From the NCBI GenBank assembly GCA_947491985.1, contig CANLLR010000002.1:62001-126000 (forward strand): a stretch of DNA of 64,000 bases, given 5' to 3'. The DNA comes from Flavobacteriaceae bacterium. Its GTDB lineage: Bacteria; Bacteroidota; Bacteroidia; Flavobacteriales; Flavobacteriaceae. Below, in pieces: positions 35,679-45,978 of the stretch. How positions within the stretch are numbered: position 1 is the stretch's first letter; each line of letters opens with the position of its first letter. The notes beneath the pieces were generated by a model. It was given only the letters and a program-made list of their open reading frames with translations, searched no databases and was not told where the DNA came from. A program made the translations under genes and the position numbers.

Positions 35679-37256
35679 ATGGCAGAAATTAAACCGGCTG
35701 AAATATCAGCAATATTGAAAAAACAATTATCTGGTTTTGAATCAGGTGCATCGTTAGAAGAAGTTGGAACCGTACTTCAAGTAGGTGATGGTATTGCTCG
35801 TGTTTACGGGTTATCAAACGCTCAATATGGTGAGTTAGTACAATTCGACAACGGATTGGAAGCCATCGTATTGAACCTTGAAGAAGATAATGTCGGGGTG
35901 GTACTTTTAGGTCCATCAACCGGAATCAGAGAAGGCTCAACAGTAAAAAGAACACAACGTATTGCCTCTTTAAAAGTAGGAGAACAAATCGTTGGTCGTG
36001 TAGTGAATACATTAGGAGAACCAATCGATGGTAAAGGACCAATTGGAGGCGAACTTTTTGATATGCCATTAGAAAGAAAAGCTCCAGGAGTTATTTTCCG
36101 TCAACCAGTAACCGAGCCATTACAAACCGGTATCAAAGCAGTAGACGCTATGATTCCAGTCGGTCGTGGTCAACGTGAATTGGTGATTGGTGACCGTCAA
36201 ACGGGTAAATCTACTGTTTGTATTGACACTATCTTAAATCAAAAAGAATTTTATGATGCAGGGAAACCAGTATTTTGTATCTATGTGGCTATCGGACAAA
36301 AAGCATCGACAGTAGCTGGAATTGCAAAAATGCTAGAAGAAAAAGGCGCTATGGCGTACACCGTAATTGTAGCCGCTAACGCTTCTGACCCAGCACCAAT
36401 GCAAGTATATGCACCAATGGCAGGAGCTGCAATCGGAGAATATTTCCGTGATTCAGGTCGTCCAGCATTAATCGTTTATGATGATTTATCAAAACAAGCC
36501 GTAGCCTACCGTGAAGTGTCTCTTTTGTTAAGAAGACCACCGGGTCGTGAAGCATATCCTGGAGACGTTTTTTACCTTCACTCCCGTTTATTAGAAAGAG
36601 CGTGTAAAGTAATTGCCGATGACGGAATTGCAAAAGACATGAACGACTTGCCAGATTCATTAAAAGGAATTGTTAAAGGTGGTGGATCGTTGACTGCTTT
36701 ACCAATTATCGAAACGCAAGCAGGTGACGTTTCTGCTTATATTCCAACTAACGTAATTTCGATTACAGACGGACAGATTTTCTTGGATGGAGATTTGTTT
36801 AACTCTGGAGTTCGTCCAGCGATTAACGTTGGTATTTCGGTATCTCGTGTGGGTGGTAACGCACAAATTAAATCGATGAAAAAAGTGGCTGGAACTTTAA
36901 AATTAGATCAAGCACAATTCCGTGAATTGGAAGCCTTTGCAAAATTTGGTTCTGATTTGGATGCAGTTACTTTAAATGTAATTGAAAAAGGAAAAAGAAA
37001 CGTTGAAATCTTGAAACAAGGCTTGAACTCTCCATACACTGTTGAAGATCAAGTAGCTATTATTTATGCAGGTTCTAAAAACTTGCTACGAAGTGTTCCA
37101 GTTGGTAAAGTGAAAGAGTTTGAAAAAGATTTCATTCTTTACATGAACACAAAGCACAGAGATACTCTAGACGCTTTAAAAGCAGGTAAATTAGATGATA
37201 ACATTACTGATGTTATTGAAAAAGCAGCTAAAGAAGTATCAGCGAAATACAATTAA
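35679..37256 (+). CDS. atpA: ATP synthase F1 subunit alpha
   Basis: Non-catalytic nucleotide-binding subunit, 525 residues. P-loop GDRQTGKST (171-179), [16 protein letters not shown], and the arginine-finger block in [16 protein letters not shown] are all present. atpG follows after 82 bp that contain a strong inverted repeat. atpD and atpC are not in this operon, in keeping with their separate position in Bacteroidota. Confidence 0.98.
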   Translation: MAEIKPAEISAILKKQLSGFESGASLEEVGTVLQVGDGIARVYGLSNAQYGELVQFDNGLEAIVLNLEEDNVGVVLLGPSTGIREGSTVKRTQRIASLKVGEQIVGRVVNTLGEPIDGKGPIGGELFDMPLERKAPGVIFRQPVTEPLQTGIKAVDAMIPVGRGQRELVIGDRQTGKSTVCIDTILNQKEFYDAGKPVFCIYVAIGQKASTVAGIAKMLEEKGAMAYTVIVAANASDPAPMQVYAPMAGAAIGEYFRDSGRPALIVYDDLSKQAVAYREVSLLLRRPPGREAYPGDVFYLHSRLLERACKVIADDGIAKDMNDLPDSLKGIVKGGGSLTALPIIETQAGDVSAYIPTNVISITDGQIFLDGDLFNSGVRPAINVGISVSRVGGNAQIKSMKKVAGTLKLDQAQFRELEAFAKFGSDLDAVTLNVIEKGKRNVEILKQGLNSPYTVEDQVAIIYAGSKNLLRSVPVGKVKEFEKDFILYMNTKHRDTLDALKAGKLDDNITDVIEKAAKEVSAKYN

Positions 37257-37264
37257 AATTATTT

Positions 37265-37331
37265 TAAATTTTGAATTATAAATATTAAATGGCCTCCATA
37301 AATTTATAATTCAAAATTTATAATTCAAAAT
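37265..37331. repeat. 19-bp inverted repeat plus direct copy between atpA and atpG
   Basis: A 19-base arm (37265-37283) is perfectly complementary to 37302-37320, and most of the right arm is repeated once more directly (tttataattcaaaa at 37317-37330). The loop holds ggcctcc. The sequence looks like the taattcaaaatt type of dispersed intergenic repeat. In the transcript it would form a long A/U hairpin. Confidence 0.65.
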
Positions 37332-37338
37332 AAAACAA

Positions 37339-38199
37339 ATGGCAAACTTAAAGGAAATCCGTAATAGAATTACATCCGTTTCATCAACGATGCAGATTAC
37401 TTCTGCGATGAAAATGGTTTCTGCTGCAAAGTTGAAAAAGGCACAAGACGCCATTACAGCAATGCGGCCTTATGCCGAAAAATTAACCGAATTATTGCAA
37501 AGTTTAAGCGCAACTCTTGATGGTGAAGTAGGTGGAAATTATACAACACAAAGAGAAATTAAAAAAGTCTTAATTGTTGCTATAACTTCTAACAGAGGTT
37601 TGTGCGGTGCATTCAATTCGAATGTTATCAAACAATCTAAATGGATTGCCGATTCTTATGTTGGAGCACAAGTCGATGTTTTTGCCATTGGAAAAAAAGG
37701 AAATGATGCCTTGTCTAAAACGTGTTCAATTGCCGGAAACAAAAGTGAAGTTTTTGATAATTTAACTTTTGATACTGTAGCAGAGATTGCACAAATTTTA
37801 ACAGATAAATTTACTTCTGGCGAGTACGATAAAATTGAAATTGTATACAATCAATTCAAAAACGCCGCAACTCAAATTGTACAAACAGAACAGTTTTTGC
37901 CTTTGGCACCCATCAAATCCGATACGCCTGTTGCCAATGTAGATTATATCTTCGAACCATCAAAAGAAGAAATTATCTTAACGTTGATTCCAAAATCGTT
38001 AAAAACCCAATTGTACAAATCCATTCGTGACTCGTTTGCTTCAGAGCACGGTGCACGTATGACAGCAATGCACAAAGCAACTGATAACGCAACCGATTTA
38101 AGAGATCAATTGAAATTAACCTATAACAAAGCACGTCAAGCTGCAATTACCAATGAAATCCTTGAAATCGTTGGTGGAGCAGAGGCTCTTAAAGGTTAA
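37339..38199 (+). CDS. atpG: ATP synthase F1 subunit gamma
   Basis: Rotor shaft, 286 residues. The N-terminal ITSVSSTMQITSAMKMVSAAK and the C-terminal MHKATDNATDLRDQLKL with KARQAAITNEILEIVGGAEAL are the family hallmarks. It is the last gene of the operon and is followed by a strong terminator. Confidence 0.97.
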   Translation: MANLKEIRNRITSVSSTMQITSAMKMVSAAKLKKAQDAITAMRPYAEKLTELLQSLSATLDGEVGGNYTTQREIKKVLIVAITSNRGLCGAFNSNVIKQSKWIADSYVGAQVDVFAIGKKGNDALSKTCSIAGNKSEVFDNLTFDTVAEIAQILTDKFTSGEYDKIEIVYNQFKNAATQIVQTEQFLPLAPIKSDTPVANVDYIFEPSKEEIILTLIPKSLKTQLYKSIRDSFASEHGARMTAMHKATDNATDLRDQLKLTYNKARQAAITNEILEIVGGAEALKG

Positions 38200-38220
38200 T
38201 TAAAATTATAAAGAAGAGTT

Positions 38221-38250
38221 AAGAGCCGACATTAGTTGGCTCTTTTTTTT
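38221..38250 (+). terminator. Terminator of the ATP synthase operon
   Basis: AAGAGCC (38221-38227) pairs with GGCTCTT (38238-38244) and runs into eight T. Confidence 0.88.
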
Positions 38251-38286
38251 ATTTTTATTATCCATCCTCAAAACCAAGAAATTAGT

Positions 38287-38294
38287 TATTTTTG
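38287..38294 (+). promoter_or_regulatory. -7 element for the flippase-dut envelope operon
   Basis: TATTTTTG, 20 bp before the TTG start of the flippase gene and just behind the atp terminator. A TTG at -33 is not clear. Confidence 0.45.
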
Positions 38295-38314
38295 CTACTA
38301 TTTAAAGCATCACT

Positions 38315-39781
38315 TTGAGTTTATATAAAAACCTTTTCAAGCAAACCTTAATTTACGGACTGGCAACAGTGTTACCGAGAATCATCAGTTTTATTCTCAA
38401 TCCGTTGTATGTGTATTACTTGAAAGACAAAAGCGAAATGGGAGATGTAGCTATTATTTTCTCTTATTTGGTTTTCTTTAATGTCATTTTATCGTACGGA
38501 ATGGAAACCGCTTTCTTCCGATTTTACAATACTGAAGACAATAAAAAACGTGTTATATCCACTTCAACAATCACATTATTTTGGTCGTCGATAGGGTTTT
38601 TAGTCCTTTCTTTATTGTTCAGAAAAACACTTTCCCATTGGTCGAATATCAGTGTCGAATACATCACCTATACCATTTGGATTTTAACGTTAGATTCGTT
38701 GGCGATTATTCCTTTTTCAAAATTAAGAGCCGAAAGAAAACCATTGAAATATGCCATTATTAAGGTTGGAAATGTAACCGTAAATTTGTTGCTTACCGTT
38801 TTCTTTTTGGCTTTTTTACCTCAATTAGCCAATCAAAATCAGGCTGGGTTTTGGAATTCTATTTATTTCGAAAATTTTCAAGTGGGCTATATTTTTGTTG
38901 CCAATTTAGTGGCGAGTTTGCTCACGTTTGTCATTTTAATTCCGAACTATCTCAATATCAAATGGAAGTTTGATTACCAACTCTGGAAGAAAATGATGCA
39001 CTACGGTTTTCCAATTCTCATTGCTGGAATTGCTTTTGCCATCAACGAACATTTTGACAAAATTCTTTTAGATTGGATGCATGTGTCTAAATCGGATATC
39101 GGAGCGTATGCTGCATGCTATAAAATCGGAATGTTTATGGTATTGTTCCGAACTGCGTATACATTGGGAATTGAACCGTTTTTTTTCAGCCATGCTTCCC
39201 ATAAAAATGCACCGCAAACCTATGCTATTATCACCAAATATTTCGTGATTTTTGGTTCGTTTATTTGTTTGTTTGTTATTGCTTTTATCGATTTATTAAA
39301 ACAACCTTTGGTGCCAAATGCCTCCTATTGGGACGCAATAAAAGTGGTGCCGCTGATAGTGTTGGCTAATTTTTTCCTAGGCATTTATACCAATTTGTCG
39401 GTTTGGTACAAATTGATTGATAAAACTAAAATCGGAGCGTACATATCTATTTTTGGAGCAGCAATAACATTAGGGTTGAATGTACTATTGATTCCAAAAT
39501 ACAGTTATTACGGTTCCGCAATTGCAACCATTGTCGCGTACGCAAGCATGATGATTATATCATACAAAATGGGACAAAAAAGTTACCCGATTCCGTATGA
39601 TATGAATAAGATTTTTAGTTATCTCATACTAACCATAGTGTTTTCGGCAATATCTTTTTATATTCCTTACGTTAGAGAAACGTATTTCATAAAAATCATT
39701 TTACTTTCAGCATTTTTATATTTTATCTATCACAACGAAAAAGAAACCTTAACACGAATCATCAAAAGAAAAGCAAACTAA
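38315..39781 (+). CDS. Oligosaccharide flippase family protein (MOP superfamily)
   Basis: A 488-residue polytopic protein with about 14 hydrophobic segments, of the polysaccharide/lipid flippase group. It begins [20 protein letters not shown] with a TTG start; no ATG lies between the promoter and this point. [22 protein letters not shown] in the middle is characteristic. It opens an operon of envelope genes and its stop overlaps the dut start. Candidate cargo is a lipid-linked glycan; unlike the wzx at 3991 it is remote from glycosyltransferases. Confidence 0.87.
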   Translation: MSLYKNLFKQTLIYGLATVLPRIISFILNPLYVYYLKDKSEMGDVAIIFSYLVFFNVILSYGMETAFFRFYNTEDNKKRVISTSTITLFWSSIGFLVLSLLFRKTLSHWSNISVEYITYTIWILTLDSLAIIPFSKLRAERKPLKYAIIKVGNVTVNLLLTVFFLAFLPQLANQNQAGFWNSIYFENFQVGYIFVANLVASLLTFVILIPNYLNIKWKFDYQLWKKMMHYGFPILIAGIAFAINEHFDKILLDWMHVSKSDIGAYAACYKIGMFMVLFRTAYTLGIEPFFFSHASHKNAPQTYAIITKYFVIFGSFICLFVIAFIDLLKQPLVPNASYWDAIKVVPLIVLANFFLGIYTNLSVWYKLIDKTKIGAYISIFGAAITLGLNVLLIPKYSYYGSAIATIVAYASMMIISYKMGQKSYPIPYDMNKIFSYLILTIVFSAISFYIPYVRETYFIKIILLSAFLYFIYHNEKETLTRIIKRKAN

Positions 39782-40215
39782 TGACCATCAAAATCATCAA
39801 CAAGTCGCAACATAATTTACCAAATTACGAAACGATAGCTTCGGCGGGAATGGATTTACGAGCCAATCTTACCGAATCCATCACAATAAAAACGCTCGAA
39901 CGCACCATTGTTAAAACAGGTTTGTTTATCGAACTGCCAATCGGATATGAAGCACAAGTTCGTCCACGTAGTGGATTAGCTGCCAAAAAAGGAATTACGG
40001 TTTTAAATTCACCCGGAACAGTCGATGCAGATTATCGTGGCGAAATTGGTGTAATTTTAGTAAATTTATCAAATGAAGATTTTGTCATCGAAAACGGCGA
40101 ACGAATTGCTCAATTAATCATCGCCAAACACGAACGCGCCGAATGGATCGAAGTACAAGAATTGTCAGAAACTTCTCGTGGTGAAGGTGGATTTGGTAGT
40201 ACAGGAGTAAAATAG
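39781..40215 (+). CDS. dut: dUTP diphosphatase
   Basis: Hydrolyses dUTP to dUMP. The 144-residue trimeric type shows all five motifs: [46 protein letters not shown] and [10 protein letters not shown]. It overlaps the flippase stop by one base. A period-7 repeat follows. Confidence 0.97.
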   Translation: MTIKIINKSQHNLPNYETIASAGMDLRANLTESITIKTLERTIVKTGLFIELPIGYEAQVRPRSGLAAKKGITVLNSPGTVDADYRGEIGVILVNLSNEDFVIENGERIAQLIIAKHERAEWIEVQELSETSRGEGGFGSTGVK

Positions 40216-40219
40216 TTGT

Positions 40220-40240
40220 CAGTAATCAGTCAACAGTAAA
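40220..40240. repeat. Period-7 repeat (cagtaat/cagtcaa/cagtaaa)
   Basis: Three heptamers starting with cagt between dut and the nucleotidyltransferase gene. Another example of the period-7 tracts in this window. Confidence 0.5.
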
Positions 40241-40255
40241 AACAAACAAAAAAAC

Positions 40256-41266
40256 ATGAAAATAATAGTCCCAATGGCAGGTCGAGGTTCACGTCTTCGT
40301 CCGCACACATTAACGATTCCAAAACCCTTAATCCCAATTGCAGGAAAACCAATTGTTCACCGATTGGTTGAAGATATTGCTGGAGTATTAAATCAAGAGA
40401 TAGAAGAAGTAGCTTTTATCATTCACGAAAGTTTTGGCAAAAAAGTCGAAGAAGATTTAATTGCGATTGCCCAAAAATTAGGGGCGAAAGGAACAATATA
40501 TTACCAAAATGAAGCGTTAGGTACTGGACATGCGATTATGTGTGCCAAAGATTCCTTGAATGGTTCGGCGGTTATCGCTTATGCAGATACTTTAATTCGT
40601 GCCGATTTTGATTTGGATACCACAGCTGACAGCGTTATTTGGGTAAAACAAGTCGAACAACCAGAAGCTTTTGGTGTGGTAAAATTGAACGAAGCCAATG
40701 AAATTGTCGAATTGGTAGAAAAACCAATGGAATTTGTTTCCGACCTCGCAGTAATTGGCATCTATTATTTTAAAGACATAGCCGTTTTAAAAGACGAATT
40801 GCAATCGGTATTGGATAATAACATCATTCATGGTGGTGAATATCAAATAAACGACGGAATTAAACAAATGATGTCAAAAGGCATGAAATTTGTACCGGGT
40901 AAAGTCGACGAGTGGATGGATTGCGGAAACAAAGAAGTTACTGTCGACACCAACAACAGAATGCTAGGATTTTTGCATGCTGATGGCGAAAATTTAGTTT
41001 CAGAAGATGTGAAATTAGAAAATGCAACAATCATTCCGCCTTGTTTTATCGGAGAAAATGTTGTATTAATCAACGCTACTGTTGGTCCGAATGTATCTTT
41101 AGGAAAAGGATGTCATATCGTTAACAGTACTATAAAAAATAGTTTAGTCCAAACCCATGTACATATTAAAAACGCGAGTTTAAACAACGCCATGATAGGT
41201 AATCATGCCAATTTTGACGGAAATTTTACCAATATCAGTATCGGAGATTATTCGGTTTTAGAATAA
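40256..41266 (+). CDS. Sugar-phosphate nucleotidyltransferase
   Basis: A 336-residue protein with an N-terminal nucleotidyltransferase fold (IIVPMAGRGSRLRPHTLTIP, then KPLIPIAGKP; AYADTLI in place of the DxD metal site; GGEYQINDGI) and C-terminal left-handed beta-helix hexapeptide repeats from about residue 255. It transfers a nucleotide to a sugar-1-phosphate; glucose- or mannose-type substrates are most likely but cannot be fixed. Members of this group recur in this place in Flavobacteriaceae. The next gene starts six bases after its stop. Confidence 0.88.
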   Translation: MKIIVPMAGRGSRLRPHTLTIPKPLIPIAGKPIVHRLVEDIAGVLNQEIEEVAFIIHESFGKKVEEDLIAIAQKLGAKGTIYYQNEALGTGHAIMCAKDSLNGSAVIAYADTLIRADFDLDTTADSVIWVKQVEQPEAFGVVKLNEANEIVELVEKPMEFVSDLAVIGIYYFKDIAVLKDELQSVLDNNIIHGGEYQINDGIKQMMSKGMKFVPGKVDEWMDCGNKEVTVDTNNRMLGFLHADGENLVSEDVKLENATIIPPCFIGENVVLINATVGPNVSLGKGCHIVNSTIKNSLVQTHVHIKNASLNNAMIGNHANFDGNFTNISIGDYSVLE

Positions 41267-41272
41267 AAATAA

Positions 41273-42622
41273 ATGAAAAAGAAAATAGTAGCATTGGTTT
41301 TATTAGGATGGCTTAGCCTTCCAATTACGCTTTGGGCACAAACAGAACCCGAAGACGTCGCCTTAGACACCGATGAATTTCAAAATTATTTTTATGAATC
41401 TTTAAAACAAAAAGGAATGGAAAACTACGATAAGGCAGTCGAGTCTATTGAAAAATGTCTTACGTTGCAACCCAATAATCCATTACTTTTTTTCGAATTG
41501 GGAAAAAATTATTTATCTCTAAAAAAGCACAAAGAAGCCTATGACAATTTTGAAAAGGCCACAAAAATAGACTCTAAAAACCGTTGGTATTGGGTAGGGA
41601 TGTACGATGTGTGCTATGAAACGCGTAATTTTAATCAAGCCATTATAATTGTTCAAAAGCTGGTCGAATTCAAAACCGATTATAAAGAAGATTTGGTGTC
41701 ACTGTACATGAACACCCAACAATTTGATAAGGCTTTGGATTTGATAAACGAACTTAATGAAACCATAGGCAAATCAGAAAAAAGAGAATTATACAAAGCC
41801 GAAATTCTGCAAGATGCTAAATATCAAGGTCCAGAAAAGAATAATTTGTTAGATCAAATTAGAAAAAACCCTAAAGAAGAGTCGAACTATATCGCCTTGA
41901 TTTACATGTATTCGCAAAGTAATCAAGAAGAAAAAGCCATGGAAATCGCTAAAAAATTAGAAACCGAAATTCCAACTTCCGATTGGGCACAAGTCAGCTT
42001 ATTTAAATTCCACATTAATACTAATGACGGCGATAAGGCTGTTAAATCGATGAATACCGTTTTAGCAAGTTCCAAAATTGACAGAAAAATAAAACATCGC
42101 ATTTTTAACGAATTTCTTATTTTTAGTAAAAACAATCCGAAATACGACGTCGATTTAGACAAAGCAATTAGCTATTTTGCAGATGATAAAGAAGTGAAAG
42201 TAGCCAAAGAGTTGGGTAAATTTTATGCCACTAAAAAAGAATGGAACAGCGCCATAAAATATTATGAAATGCATTTGAAATCGTCCAATGACGATTATGA
42301 AACTGCTATTTTATTATTGCAAGCGTTAACCGAAATCGCTGCTTTTGATAAACTAGTTGAAACTTCCGATCAATGGATGCAATTGTTTCCATCACAACCG
42401 CAATTTTTTTATTATTCAGGATTGGGTTACAATCAATTGCAAAATTACAAGAAAGCAAAAAATGACCTCGAATTGGGATTGGACAATGTTGTAGATGATA
42501 TTACTTTGGAAATCAATTTAACCATTCAATTGGGCGAAGCGTATAATGGTTTGGGCGATGCAAAAAAGAAAGATTTTTATTTTTCAAAAGCCAATGAATT
42601 GCTAAAAAAAACAAAACAATAA
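41273..42622 (+). CDS. Periplasmic TPR protein
   Basis: A 449-residue protein with a Sec signal (MKKKIVALVLLGWLSLPITLWAQ) and at least six tetratricopeptide-like repeats, such as GMENYDKAVESIEKCLTLQP, KEAYDNFEKATKIDSK and WNSAIKYYEMHLKSS. TPRs act as protein-binding scaffolds. Its neighbours encode a lipoprotein and an EnvC-like activator, so a role in envelope assembly is reasonable. No specific ortholog recognised. Confidence 0.85.
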   Translation: MKKKIVALVLLGWLSLPITLWAQTEPEDVALDTDEFQNYFYESLKQKGMENYDKAVESIEKCLTLQPNNPLLFFELGKNYLSLKKHKEAYDNFEKATKIDSKNRWYWVGMYDVCYETRNFNQAIIIVQKLVEFKTDYKEDLVSLYMNTQQFDKALDLINELNETIGKSEKRELYKAEILQDAKYQGPEKNNLLDQIRKNPKEESNYIALIYMYSQSNQEEKAMEIAKKLETEIPTSDWAQVSLFKFHINTNDGDKAVKSMNTVLASSKIDRKIKHRIFNEFLIFSKNNPKYDVDLDKAISYFADDKEVKVAKELGKFYATKKEWNSAIKYYEMHLKSSNDDYETAILLLQALTEIAAFDKLVETSDQWMQLFPSQPQFFYYSGLGYNQLQNYKKAKNDLELGLDNVVDDITLEINLTIQLGEAYNGLGDAKKKDFYFSKANELLKKTKQ

Positions 42623-42643
42623 TACATTGACACGCGTTCAGTT

Positions 42644-43417
42644 ATGAAAAAATACATCTGTTTTGCTCTGATTTTAATTTTCGCTTCGTGTAAGTCGAAA
42701 GCCACTTTAATCGAAGGAAGTGCAAACAAATCGTTGTCGGCCGAGAAAGTCATCGAAAACCATTACAACAATAAAAACGACTTTTCTACATTATATATTA
42801 AAGCGAATGCCAAATACAAAGACGACAGACAATCACAAAATGTAACAACAGAAATTAGAATTAAGAAAAACGAAATCATTTTAGTCAGTGTTCGATTCCT
42901 CGGAATTACCATGGCCAAAGCGTTAATAACACCAACTGAAGTCAAGTATTACGATAAAATAAACCAAAAGTTTTTCGAAGGAGATTACGAATTGTTAAGT
43001 CAATGGCTCGGTACCGATTTGGATTATCAAAAAGTACAAAACTTATTGTTAGGAAAAGCCATAGACGACTTAACGAAGTCAAAATTTAGGGTAACGATTA
43101 TTGATAAGTTGTATAAATTAGACAACAATCGAGACACTGCAACACAAAAAGCGTTCTTTTTTGAGGCGGATAATTTCTTGCTAAAACAACAAGAAATCAA
43201 CCAACTAAATGCCGATAGATCTGTTCAAATTTTGTATCCCGAATACAAACAATACGACCAAATGATTTTACCTTTGACTTTTAGTATTGACGCCTTTCAG
43301 AAAGATAAAAAAACCAATATCAACATCGATTATAAAAATGTTTCCTTCAATGAAGAACTTTCATTTCCTTACAGTGTGCCTGAAGGATTTGAGAGAATCG
43401 TTATAGAAAAGTTATAA
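42644..43417 (+). CDS. DUF4292 family lipoprotein (possible LolB-like carrier)
   Basis: A 257-residue lipoprotein with lipobox FASC (Cys16). I recognise the DUF4292 family. Predicted strands and the RFLGITMAKALITPTEVKYYD loop are compatible with the LolA/LolB fold that carries lipoproteins to the outer membrane; I recall that a protein of this family has been proposed as LolB in Flavobacterium, but cannot verify it here. It lies between the TPR gene and the EnvC-like gene with gaps of 21 and 4 bases. Confidence 0.82.
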   Translation: MKKYICFALILIFASCKSKATLIEGSANKSLSAEKVIENHYNNKNDFSTLYIKANAKYKDDRQSQNVTTEIRIKKNEIILVSVRFLGITMAKALITPTEVKYYDKINQKFFEGDYELLSQWLGTDLDYQKVQNLLLGKAIDDLTKSKFRVTIIDKLYKLDNNRDTATQKAFFFEADNFLLKQQEINQLNADRSVQILYPEYKQYDQMILPLTFSIDAFQKDKKTNINIDYKNVSFNEELSFPYSVPEGFERIVIEKL

Positions 43418-43421
43418 AACC

Positions 43422-44678
43422 ATGCAAAAAATACTGTATACCTTTTTACTCGTTTGTATCTCATTTTTTGCTTTTAGCCAACAAAGTCAAGAAGAATTAG
43501 AACAAAAGAAAGCCAAACTTCAGGAAGAAATTCGTGAAAAAGAAATGCTACTGCAAAATGTAAAAAAGCAAGAGAAATCAGCGGTAAAGCTACTGCAGAT
43601 TCAAAAAGATAAAATTGGTTTGAAGCAAAAATTAATTGCAACTACCGAAAAACAAGCCAAGTTGTTAAGCAACGACATGTACATCAATCAAATTCAAATT
43701 AATCACTTAAAAAAGGATTTAGTTGTTCTTAAAAACGATTACGCTGAAATGATTGTCAAATCTTACAAAAGCCGATCGACACAAAGTCGCGCCATGTTTA
43801 TTTTGTCTTCCGAAAATTTCCTGCAAGCCTACAAACGTATGCAATACATGAAGCAATATTCGAGTTATCGAAAAATGCAAGGCGAGGAGATTAAAGAAAA
43901 AACGGAATCACTAACCGATTACAACGTCAAATTAAGCGGACAGAAAACCGAAAAACAAAAGCTAATTGTAGAACAAGAAAAGCAAAAACAAGATCTCGAA
44001 AAAGAAAAACTCGAGCAAGAAAAAATCGCCAACAGTTTAAAGAAAAGCAAAAAACAGATTGCTGGCGAAATCAAAAAGAAACAGCAAGAAACCAAACGGA
44101 TTGATGGTCAAATTCAGAAATTAATTCGTGACGCGATTGCCGAAGCCAACCGTAAAACGGCTGCCGCCAACGCCAAAGCCAATCCAAAAACAACCACAGC
44201 CGCAGAAATCAAAAAAGTTGAATCGGCTACCAAAATCGTACTTACACCTGAAGGCCAATTATTAGCTAACAGTTTTAGAGCTAATAAGGGGCAATTACCG
44301 TGGCCAGTAGAAAAAGGTTTTGTATCGTTAGGATATGGAAACCAAGCGCATCCCGTTTATAAGTCCTTAGTGATTCACAATAGCGGTGTCGAAATTACCA
44401 CCGATGCAGGCGCCAATGCACGTGCTATTTACAACGGAGAAGTTACCAAGGTAATTGTTATTTCACCTTTAAACAAAGCCGTTTGTGTGCAACACGGAGA
44501 TTATTTTACGGTGTATCAAAACTTGAGTTCTGTAAATGTTAGTGCAGGGGATAAAGTTTCTACTAAACAAGTGTTGGGTAAAATTCGAACTAATGGCGAG
44601 GGAAAAACCGTTCTAAAATTTTTAATTTCTCAAAATACAACCTACGCCAATCCACAAACATGGATCAGCAGAATGTAA
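43422..44678 (+). CDS. EnvC-like murein hydrolase activator with degenerate LytM domain
   Basis: 418 residues: Sec signal (to about residue 19), long coiled coil from about 22 to 245 (many KxxE heptads), and a C-terminal LytM/M23 domain from about 290. The zinc ligands of active M23 enzymes are lost: the HxxxD position reads NSGVEI, and the H-x-H region reads LKFLI. It therefore should not cut peptidoglycan but activate amidases, as EnvC and NlpD do. No FtsEX genes are nearby. It starts four bases after the DUF4292 stop. Confidence 0.88.
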   Translation: MQKILYTFLLVCISFFAFSQQSQEELEQKKAKLQEEIREKEMLLQNVKKQEKSAVKLLQIQKDKIGLKQKLIATTEKQAKLLSNDMYINQIQINHLKKDLVVLKNDYAEMIVKSYKSRSTQSRAMFILSSENFLQAYKRMQYMKQYSSYRKMQGEEIKEKTESLTDYNVKLSGQKTEKQKLIVEQEKQKQDLEKEKLEQEKIANSLKKSKKQIAGEIKKKQQETKRIDGQIQKLIRDAIAEANRKTAAANAKANPKTTTAAEIKKVESATKIVLTPEGQLLANSFRANKGQLPWPVEKGFVSLGYGNQAHPVYKSLVIHNSGVEITTDAGANARAIYNGEVTKVIVISPLNKAVCVQHGDYFTVYQNLSSVNVSAGDKVSTKQVLGKIRTNGEGKTVLKFLISQNTTYANPQTWISRM

Positions 44679-44688
44679 AATCTAAACT

Positions 44689-45948
44689 ATGAAAAAAACA
44701 CTACTAATTTGCCTTGCTTTTTTAAGCATAACTTCTTACGCACAAACATTAAATGGTCCTGAAAGTATCGAATGGGATGAAACTAACAATCGTTGGTTAA
44801 TTGGCAATACTGGAAACGGAACCATTATTGCAAGAAGCACATCAGGCGCTCTGAGTTCTTTTGTCTCCGGAATTCCGTCTGGTCCTTACGGAATAGAAAT
44901 TTTAGGAAATGTGCTTTACGCTTGCTCTGGAAGTACTATTAGAGGATATAATTTAACCACTGGCGCAAGTGTTTTTACTTTAAATGTGGGCGCTACTTTT
45001 TTAAATGGATTAACGAGTGACGGCACTAATTTTTTATACGCAACCGATTTTTCTGCTAAACGCATCATTAAAATTGACACAGCAGCAGGAACTTTTACCA
45101 ATATTGCAACTGGTCTTGCAAAAACACCCAACGGAATCTTATATGAAGGCGCTAACAACCGTTGTCTTTATGTAACTTGGGGAGCCAATGCTTCGATTAT
45201 GGCTATCGATTTAACTACATTCGTAGTAACTACGGTTTTGGCTACTACATTAAGCAATTGCGACGGAATTACAAAAGACAGTTGCGGTAATTATTACGTT
45301 ACTTCCTGGGGAAATAATAAACTCAATAAATTTAATAACACCCTTACCGGAACTTCTACTGTTATACCCGGAACATTAAGTAGTCCGGCAGATATCGATT
45401 GTAAATATGGCACCATTCAAGATGAAATTGGTATTACAAACAATTCCAATACGTTGTCATTTGTTACGGTTATAAAGCCAGATGTAACCATTTCGGAAAC
45501 TTCAGGTGTATTGTCAACAATTGCAACATACCAAACGTATCAATGGTACTTAAATGGGGTATTAATCCCATTAGCTACTGCTCAAAATTATACTCCATCA
45601 ACCAATGGAAACTATTATTGTATTGTCACTGAAGGCACATGTTCCGACACTTCAAATACAATTATAGTGAGCACATTAAACAATCAAACTTTTGAAGAAA
45701 ATACGACAGTAGTGGTTTATCCAAATCCTGCAACAGCTGTTTTAAATGTTGCATTTAATGGCGCTAATAGTGCACAATACAGAATTGTAAATTTGCTTGG
45801 TCAAGAGGTTATAAAACCAACTATCACGCTTGAAAATGCAGGACAAAATCACGTTGCTATTCCATTAGATAATTTAAAATCAGGAAATTACATTTTACAA
45901 ATAACCACAAATGATGAACTGAAAAATGTAAAATTTTCGAAAAAGTAA
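44689..45948 (+). CDS. Secreted NHL/SMP-30-like beta-propeller with T9SS type A sorting domain
   Basis: 419 residues: Sec signal (MKKTLLICLAFLSITSYAQ), a propeller of about 240 residues with YncE/SMP-30-like blades (GPESIEWDETNNRWLIG, NGLTSDGTNFLYATD, DGITKDSCGNYYVTSWG), a small Ig-like module with YQTYQWYLNGVLIP near 280-330, and a T9SS C-terminal domain (VVVYPNPATAVLNV, LKSGNYILQI). The protein should reach the cell surface through T9SS. It closes the operon and is followed by a two-way terminator. Confidence 0.9.
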   Translation: MKKTLLICLAFLSITSYAQTLNGPESIEWDETNNRWLIGNTGNGTIIARSTSGALSSFVSGIPSGPYGIEILGNVLYACSGSTIRGYNLTTGASVFTLNVGATFLNGLTSDGTNFLYATDFSAKRIIKIDTAAGTFTNIATGLAKTPNGILYEGANNRCLYVTWGANASIMAIDLTTFVVTTVLATTLSNCDGITKDSCGNYYVTSWGNNKLNKFNNTLTGTSTVIPGTLSSPADIDCKYGTIQDEIGITNNSNTLSFVTVIKPDVTISETSGVLSTIATYQTYQWYLNGVLIPLATAQNYTPSTNGNYYCIVTEGTCSDTSNTIIVSTLNNQTFEENTTVVVYPNPATAVLNVAFNGANSAQYRIVNLLGQEVIKPTITLENAGQNHVAIPLDNLKSGNYILQITTNDELKNVKFSKK

Positions 45949-45978
45949 AAAAAAAGTCCTTACGTAAATAAGGCTTTT
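45949..45978. terminator. Bidirectional terminator between convergent genes
   Basis: AAAAG-t-CCTTA pairs with TAAGG-CTTTT around a 6-base loop, with A and T runs on both sides. It uses the last codons of the thioesterase gene and serves both strands. Confidence 0.6.
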
